Shown: piece by piece, positions 59,960-64,000 of the stretch | Numbering within the stretch: position 1 is the stretch's first letter | Layout of the letters: each line of letters begins with the position of its first letter | Made by a program: the position numbers and the translations under genes | NCBI GenBank assembly: GCA_963766765.1 | Contig: CAVYBR010000011.1 | Location: 62,001 to 126,000 of the forward strand | Source of the DNA: JACCQS01 sp963766765 | Lineage (GTDB): Bacteria; Actinomycetota; Actinomycetes; Mycobacteriales; Geodermatophilaceae | Reading direction: 5' to 3' | Length of the DNA stretch: 64,000 nucleotides | The notes under the pieces: model-generated | What the model was told of the DNA's origin: nothing | Databases searched by the model: none | Seen by the model: only the letters and a program-made list of their open reading frames with translations

Positions 59960-60526
59960 CTATTCGGAGGTGCTGGCTTGGCCGGCCTCGCTGGCGGCGG
60001 CCTGCTTCTTCTGAGCTGCAGTGCGGTGCGGGGCCATGACCATGACCATGTTGCGACCGTCCTGGCGTGGCGTGGACTCGACGAAACCGAGCTCCTCGAC
60101 ATCACTGGCCAGGCGCTGCAGCAACCGCATCCCCATCTCGGGGCGGGACTGCTCGCGTCCGCGGAACATGATGGTCACCTTCACCTTGTCGCCCTGCTTC
60201 AGAAAGCGGACGACGTGGCCCTTCTTGGTCTCGTAATCGTGTGGGTCGATCTTCAGGCGCAGCCGCATCTCCTTGATCACCGTCTGCGTTTGATTGCGTC
60301 GGCTCTCTCGGGCCTTCTGCGCCGCTTCGTACTTGAACTTCCCGTAGTCCATGAGCCTGACCACCGGCGGGCGCGCCATGGGGGCGACCTCGACGAGATC
60401 CAACTCGGAGTCCTGCGCGAGGCGTAACGCCTCGCCGATGGAAACGATCCCCACCTGTTCGCCGTCAGGTCCGACCAGTCGGACTTCGGGTACTCGGATG
60501 CGGTCGTTGATGCGGGGCTCGGTGAT
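59960..60526 (-). CDS. infC: Translation initiation factor IF-3 with AUC start
   Basis: A 188-residue factor: N-terminal domain PRINDRIRVPEVRLVGPDGE, linker AQKARESRRNQ, and C-terminal domain (KEMRLRLKIDPHDYETKKGH, VTIMFRGREQSRPEMG). No ATG or GTG fits the family N-terminus, but ATC at 60524-60526 follows AGGAG by 5 nt and gives ITEPRIND. Non-canonical AUU/AUC starts of infC are known and let IF-3 repress its own translation. Upstream in-frame codons pass through a terminator-like hairpin and are leader, not protein. Confidence 0.92.
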   Translation of the reverse strand: MTEPRINDRIRVPEVRLVGPDGEQVGIVSIGEALRLAQDSELDLVEVAPMARPPVVRLMDYGKFKYEAAQKARESRRNQTQTVIKEMRLRLKIDPHDYETKKGHVVRFLKQGDKVKVTIMFRGREQSRPEMGMRLLQRLASDVEELGFVESTPRQDGRNMVMVMAPHRTAAQKKQAAASEAGQASTSE

Positions 60527-60583
60527 GGCGTCTCCTGTCGCGTTGTCGGCACGTGCCTGTGCAGAGTCTCGACCCCATAGAAA

Positions 60584-60614
60584 GGGCCCGGCATCGTCTT
60601 TCGATGCCGGGCCC
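60584..60614 (-). promoter_or_regulatory. Attenuator-like hairpin in the infC leader
   Basis: A perfect 13-bp stem GGGCCCGGCATCG/CGATGCCGGGCCC with a 5-nt loop, followed on the minus strand by TTTCTATGG. It lies about 58 nt upstream of the infC start and could be an intrinsic terminator controlled by L20 or by translation. Confidence 0.7.
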
Positions 60615-60785
60615 ACTCGACCGATCGGGTCCGCAAGCTGCACGGCACCGTGCCCGCGCGCCAGCGCGGGTGACCGGACCCGAACACTGACTCCATACAC
60701 AGCCGTGGGCGGGTGGGAGCGGGCTCCTCTTGCTCACCTGCAAACAACACAGGTGGGTCGGGGTCGAGAATACCAGTGTCCGAAG

Positions 60786-61217
60786 TCAGCCCGATCGGGA
60801 TTGGCTCAGCATCCGACGGAGCGCTTCGGTCGCTTCCGCGGCCGCCTCGCCGTCAACGGCCTGGATCGCCACCATCGTGACCGCATCGTCGTCCTGGAGT
60901 TCCAGGGTTGCCCACGGCGAAGCGTCGGAGAATCGCACCCCCCGAACCACCTGCCAGGGGACGCGCTTGGGCCCGCCGAAATTCCGCACTTCGACCCCGG
61001 CGGCGTCCGCCCGAACGTAGGGCCGGGTCAGGATGAGCACGCCTGCGCCGATGATCACGCCGAGACCGATCATCGCCAGCTGATCGGCAGTGCGGAAGGT
61101 CAGCGCGCCGGTGCTGGACTGTTTGAGCAGCACGCCGACCACGACCATGGCCACGACGATGAACGCGGCCAGGATCCACGCCATCATGCGCATCTTGCGC
61201 GGTCGGACGGTCAGCAT
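60786..61217 (-). CDS. PH-domain membrane protein
   Basis: A 143-residue protein with two N-terminal transmembrane segments (AWILAAFIVVAMVVVGVLL and ADQLAMIGLGVIIGAGVLIL) and a bacterial PH-like domain (VRADAAGVEVRNFGGPKRVP, VVRGVRFSD, ATLELQDDDAVTMVAIQAVD). This protein commonly lies upstream of infC in actinobacteria. It starts 10 bp after the amidohydrolase gene. The function is unknown. Confidence 0.85.
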   Translation of the reverse strand: MLTVRPRKMRMMAWILAAFIVVAMVVVGVLLKQSSTGALTFRTADQLAMIGLGVIIGAGVLILTRPYVRADAAGVEVRNFGGPKRVPWQVVRGVRFSDASPWATLELQDDDAVTMVAIQAVDGEAAAEATEALRRMLSQSRSG

Positions 61218-61226
61218 CGAGCTCGT

Positions 61227-62378
61227 TCAGTCGCCAAGATCCACGATCGCCGCGACCGGACCGCCACCGGAGGGCCCCTGGTGCACGGCGGCCACCGAGA
61301 CGAAGACCGCCGGGTCTCCGGTCACGGCCGCGGTCACTCCCCCGACACACGCCTTGATCTGGCGGTGCCAGTGCACATCGGAGTCGTCGAGCATGGCGTT
61401 GCGGCGATTCCGCACCTCGCCAGAGGGGTCGGCCTCACACTTGAGGAAGACATTGACCAGGCGGCCGTCGAGATCGGTGTGGTGCGGCCGCTCCGGCAGA
61501 TCCAGGCCGGCGCTGCGGATCGACTCCCAGATCCCGTCCTGGTCCAGCGCGTCCTTCATGACCGAGTGCCCGATCCGATACCGGCCGCCGACGCCGCGCG
61601 TGTTGCCGACAACCACAACCTGGGCCTGGTCCAACTCCACACCCGACGAGCAGGACGCCACCGCACTGAACAGCGACAGGTCGTGCATGACCTGCTCATC
61701 GGTCGGCATGTCGATCTCACCCAAGGCGACTGCGATTCCGAGCGCAGTCGTGGCATTGGACAGGTCCATGGACTCATGGGTCTGCTCGGTCCACACCGTT
61801 TTCCCGCGAGCCTTTGCGTCCCGGATCGTCTCGATGGTCAGCAACGGGGTCTTGGTCTGCACGTAGTGCACGTCGGCGGGATCGGTGATGCCGGCTCTGT
61901 CCATGGCGGCTCGGACCGCCGCGGCAACCTTCTCGATCATCGGGGTACGGCCGATGTCCTCAGGCAGCAACTTCTCACTCATCGCGAACCCGACCGTCAG
62001 TCGCGGCTCGTCGCTGGGCGCCACGGAGTCCTGCGGCACGGTGGCGAAGATCGTGGCGTGTGGCGAGATCACGCCGTCGGTGCCTCCGGACCACACGATC
62101 GGGATCTGCTTCACCGCCGCTTCATCGCGTGATCCCTTGGCCTGCAGCACCTCCCGGAAGGCTCGGTCGGCGATGATTCTCGTGTAGTCGTTGACGCCTC
62201 CGTTGCCCTCGGTCTTGCCGATCACGGCGATGACCCGATCGGCCTCGAGAACACCGTCCTCGATCAGCTTGGCCAGCTCAGACGCATCGCTGACCGAATG
62301 CAGTGGCACCTTTCGGACTTCGATGGGATCGGGTCGGACTTCGATGGGATCGGGGCGGGACTGACTGGATTCGGCCAC
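61227..62378 (-). CDS. Ring-opening amidohydrolase (cyanuric acid hydrolase/barbiturase family)
   Basis: A 383-residue member of the AtzD/TrzD/barbiturase family, made of three similar domains each giving a Ser-Lys pair. The family segments are VIGKTEGNGGVNDYTR, VWSGGTDGVISPH, QTKTPLLTIETI, SCSSGVELDQAQVVVVGN and AAVHQGPSGGGPVAAIVDLG. It opens cyanuric acid to carboxybiuret or barbituric acid to ureidomalonate; which one cannot be decided by eye. The N-terminus has a 21-bp duplication (PDPIEVRPDPIEVR). GTG start, 30 bp after the carbamate kinase gene; they probably form one operon. Confidence 0.85.
   Translation of the reverse strand: MAESSQSRPDPIEVRPDPIEVRKVPLHSVSDASELAKLIEDGVLEADRVIAVIGKTEGNGGVNDYTRIIADRAFREVLQAKGSRDEAAVKQIPIVWSGGTDGVISPHATIFATVPQDSVAPSDEPRLTVGFAMSEKLLPEDIGRTPMIEKVAAAVRAAMDRAGITDPADVHYVQTKTPLLTIETIRDAKARGKTVWTEQTHESMDLSNATTALGIAVALGEIDMPTDEQVMHDLSLFSAVASCSSGVELDQAQVVVVGNTRGVGGRYRIGHSVMKDALDQDGIWESIRSAGLDLPERPHHTDLDGRLVNVFLKCEADPSGEVRNRRNAMLDDSDVHWHRQIKACVGGVTAAVTGDPAVFVSVAAVHQGPSGGGPVAAIVDLGD
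62314..62355 (-). repeat. 21-bp tandem duplication at amidohydrolase N-terminus
   Basis: Two copies of CGGACTTCGATGGGATCGGG(T/G) encode a duplicated PDPIEVR. In-frame, near the start codon. Confidence 0.9.
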
Positions 62379-62408
62379 CGTTGGGGACCTCTCTGTTGTC
62401 GGAAGTGA

Positions 62409-63359
62409 TCAAGTACGGTCACGGGTCGCCGCCTCGACGACGGTCCCGAAACTACCGGTGGCCCCATCACCGATGCGGTCCAGGGATGTGATGACCGCCC
62501 GTCCCCCGCCGCCATCGGCGAAGCCCAGGGCTGCCTCCACCTTGGGTCCCATACTGCCGCTGGCGAACTGTCCCGCCTTGGCGTGCTCACGCAGCTCGGC
62601 GACACTGATCCGGCCGAGCGGACGGGCGTGTGGCGTACCGAAGTCCACCATGACGTGATCGACGTCGGTCGCGATCAGCAGGACGTCCACATCCAGGCTT
62701 CTGGCCAGCAGCGTGGCAGTCAGGTCCTTGTCGATCACCGCTTCCACGCCGCGCAGAGTGCCGTCGGCTTCTCGCACGACGGGGATCCCCCCGCCGCCGG
62801 CTGCAATCACCACCTGCCCTGATGCCATCAGCGCGGCGACGGTCGCGACGTCGAGTACCTCGAGCGGGGCCGGAGACGGGACAACCCGACGCCAACCTCG
62901 TTCCCCGCGGTCCTCCCAATGTTGGCCGTGGTCCATGAGGTTCTGGGCGCGCTCGCGCGGAAGATATCGCCCGACGGGTTTTGTCGGCCGAGTGAACGCT
63001 GGGTCGTCCCTGTCGACCACCGTCCGGGTGACCATTGTCGCCGTTGCCCTGGTGACTCCGCGCGCCCGCAATGCGGCTTCCAGCGCATTCTGGATCGTGA
63101 AGCCGATGGTCGCCTGGGTCTGGGCCACGCACCAATCCAGGGGTACCGGCGGGACCTCCGAGGCAGCCATCTCGTTCTTGACCAGCAGGTTTCCCACCTG
63201 GGGGCCGTTGCCATGGGTCAGAACGAGGTCATGACCGGCGACGACGAGGTCCGCCAACCGCTCGCTGGCCAGCGCGATTGCCGTCTGCTGTGACTCGGTC
63301 GAGGCGTCCCCGCCAGGACCGGTCATCGCGTTGCCACCCAGGGCGATCAGGACTCGCAT
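62409..63359 (-). CDS. arcC: Carbamate kinase
   Basis: A 316-residue amino-acid kinase-fold enzyme that makes ATP from ADP and carbamoyl phosphate. It has LIALGGNAMTGPGG, VLTHGNGPQVGNLLVKNE, PTKPVGRYL and AAGGGGIPVVREADG. The length is normal. There is no arcA or arcB beside it; instead it is with a ring-opening amidohydrolase, which suggests that carbamoyl phosphate arises from a ureide or triazine/pyrimidine catabolic route. ATG start. Confidence 0.92.
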   Translation of the reverse strand: MRVLIALGGNAMTGPGGDASTESQQTAIALASERLADLVVAGHDLVLTHGNGPQVGNLLVKNEMAASEVPPVPLDWCVAQTQATIGFTIQNALEAALRARGVTRATATMVTRTVVDRDDPAFTRPTKPVGRYLPRERAQNLMDHGQHWEDRGERGWRRVVPSPAPLEVLDVATVAALMASGQVVIAAGGGGIPVVREADGTLRGVEAVIDKDLTATLLARSLDVDVLLIATDVDHVMVDFGTPHARPLGRISVAELREHAKAGQFASGSMGPKVEAALGFADGGGGRAVITSLDRIGDGATGSFGTVVEAATRDRT

Positions 63360-63404
63360 GTGGTCATCATGGCGTGCTCGACGCGGCTGACCGTCGAGCC
63401 CGGC

Positions 63405-63788
63405 TCAACGAGCGCGTTCCTGGGCCAGTCCGACCGGAGTCCCGTCCGGGTCCACGACGAAGGCGATCCACAGTTCGGTGCCGGCCGCCTCATCGGTGTG
63501 CACGAGTTGCGGTCCGGCGATGCTCGCAGCTCCTCTGCCAACAACTGTCTCGTATGCGTCATCGATGTCGGCAACGCCGTAGTAGATGACCGGTTGCGAC
63601 CGGAACCGCTCATTCTCCGGGATAGCCAGATAGATCCGTACGCCCCCGGCATCGAAAAAGGCCATCGGCTGACCCTGCACGGTGAACAAGTGGGTGAGGC
63701 CGAGCGTGTCGCGATAGAACTCGACGGATCGTTCGAGCTGGGTACAGCTCACGTGAATCTGCAGAATCCCCGTGTGTTCGATCGGCAT
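63405..63788 (-). CDS. VOC/glyoxalase-family protein
   Basis: A 127-residue vicinal-oxygen-chelate protein of two beta-alpha-beta-beta-beta modules (LQIHVSCTQLERSVEFYRDT, AFFDAGGVRIYLA, VADIDDAYETVVGRG, FVVDPDGTPVGLA). Possible metal ligands are His17, Glu after YLAI, and Glu of GTELW. The substrate is unknown. It is divergent from the MarR-type gene 50 bp away and is the first gene of the carbamate kinase unit. Confidence 0.85.
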   Translation of the reverse strand: MPIEHTGILQIHVSCTQLERSVEFYRDTLGLTHLFTVQGQPMAFFDAGGVRIYLAIPENERFRSQPVIYYGVADIDDAYETVVGRGAASIAGPQLVHTDEAAGTELWIAFVVDPDGTPVGLAQERAR

Positions 63789-63839
63789 GACAACGCGTCT
63801 CCTTATTCTTCACAGCATTTATGTTTTACACTCTGAAGT

Positions 63840-64000
63840 ATGGCGGAAGTCCGACGGCAGGTCGATGGTGTTCTGCCACTCCCAACCGGGATTCCCGAAG
63901 ACCGTCGGAACCGCGCAGCCAACCGACTGCACTCTCTTGCGATTCACCTGCTGCGCACCGCGCGGATCGACGACGCGACGCTGGGTATTACGCCGGAACG
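63840..64000 (+). CDS. MarR-type transcriptional regulator (5' part only)
   Basis: The first 53 codons are in the window (AEVRRQVDGVLPLPTGIPED, ANRLHSLAIHLLRTARIDDA, TLGITPER). The LHSLAIHLLR helix and the LGITPER beginning of the winged helix are typical of MarR regulators. The ATG at 63840 follows a likely -10 (TACACT) by 6 nt, so the mRNA may be leaderless. It probably controls the divergent VOC-arcC-amidohydrolase operon. The gene continues beyond 64000. Confidence 0.75.
   Translation, partial: MAEVRRQVDGVLPLPTGIPEDRRNRAANRLHSLAIHLLRTARIDDATLGITPE

Noticed and set aside
61090..62132. Long open frames antisense to the amidohydrolase
   Set aside because: Shadow of a well-supported gene; composition rich in Arg/His/Gly with no domain.

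Overview
This is a high-GC chromosomal window from an actinobacterium. The evidence is conserved actinobacterial gene order, GTG starts with 4-bp GTGA/ATGA overlaps, the rRNA leader boxes and an actinobacterial-type [NiFe]-hydrogenase locus. I cannot name the genus. Most genes lie on the minus strand.

Layout, left to right. (1) 1-15.9 kb, minus except one gene: a partial GT4 glycosyltransferase, a MurJ-like flippase, an MraY-like transferase, mctB, steA, recN, nadK, tlyA, a small conserved protein, a histone-H1-like protein, a HAD-IIA phosphatase, an alpha/beta hydrolase, a DUF1015 gene (plus strand), an SSB-like protein and a TPR protein. This is the block that in mycobacteria runs from tyrS to Rv1698. 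(2) 15.9-21.5 kb: one rrn operon (16S-23S-5S, minus) with a clear promoter and terminator, then tyrS. (3) 23-41.3 kb: a pirin gene, then a complete [NiFe]-hydrogenase locus. The plus-strand arm is hypF, SIS-HypC fusion, SIS, hypE, hypC, hypD. The facing minus-strand arm is small subunit, large subunit, NifU-Rieske-like protein, three conserved uncharacterised proteins, a 39-aa membrane microprotein, two acidic disordered proteins, maturation protease and hypC. Separate hypB and hypA follow. The catalytic subunits match the actinobacterial group 1h (formerly group 5) oxygen-tolerant, high-affinity H2-scavenging type, including an Asp in place of one Cys ligand of the proximal cluster. (4) 41.4-53.2 kb: an mpg-type DNA glycosylase, an ECF42-type sigma factor with its DGPF partner and a DUF998 membrane protein, then the arginine operon argC-J-B-D-F-R-G-H. 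(5) 53.2-60.6 kb: two membrane or secreted proteins, then infC-rpmI-rplT-trmH-pheS-pheT and a small gene. (6) 60.8-64 kb: a PH-domain membrane protein and a small catabolic operon (VOC protein, carbamate kinase, ring-opening amidohydrolase of the cyanurate/barbiturate family) divergent from a truncated MarR-type regulator.

The housekeeping order pheST-arg-mpg-tyrS-HAD-tlyA-nadK-recN-steA is conserved in actinobacteria. Here the hydrogenase locus sits between mpg and tyrS, as if inserted into that block.

Several genes are disrupted although their protein motifs are intact: tlyA (in-frame TAA), the 9.4-kb small gene, DUF1015, hypB, the DGPF gene, DUF998, and argD (at least five shifts). Several of the shifts fall in or beside short homopolymers, so consensus error is a serious alternative to real gene decay. 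argR and argG share one open frame through a 9-bp-repeat linker with no stop codon. The parts most worth following up are the uncharacterised hydrogenase-linked proteins, the four-Cys Rieske-like NifU fusion and the SIS-HypC fusion.
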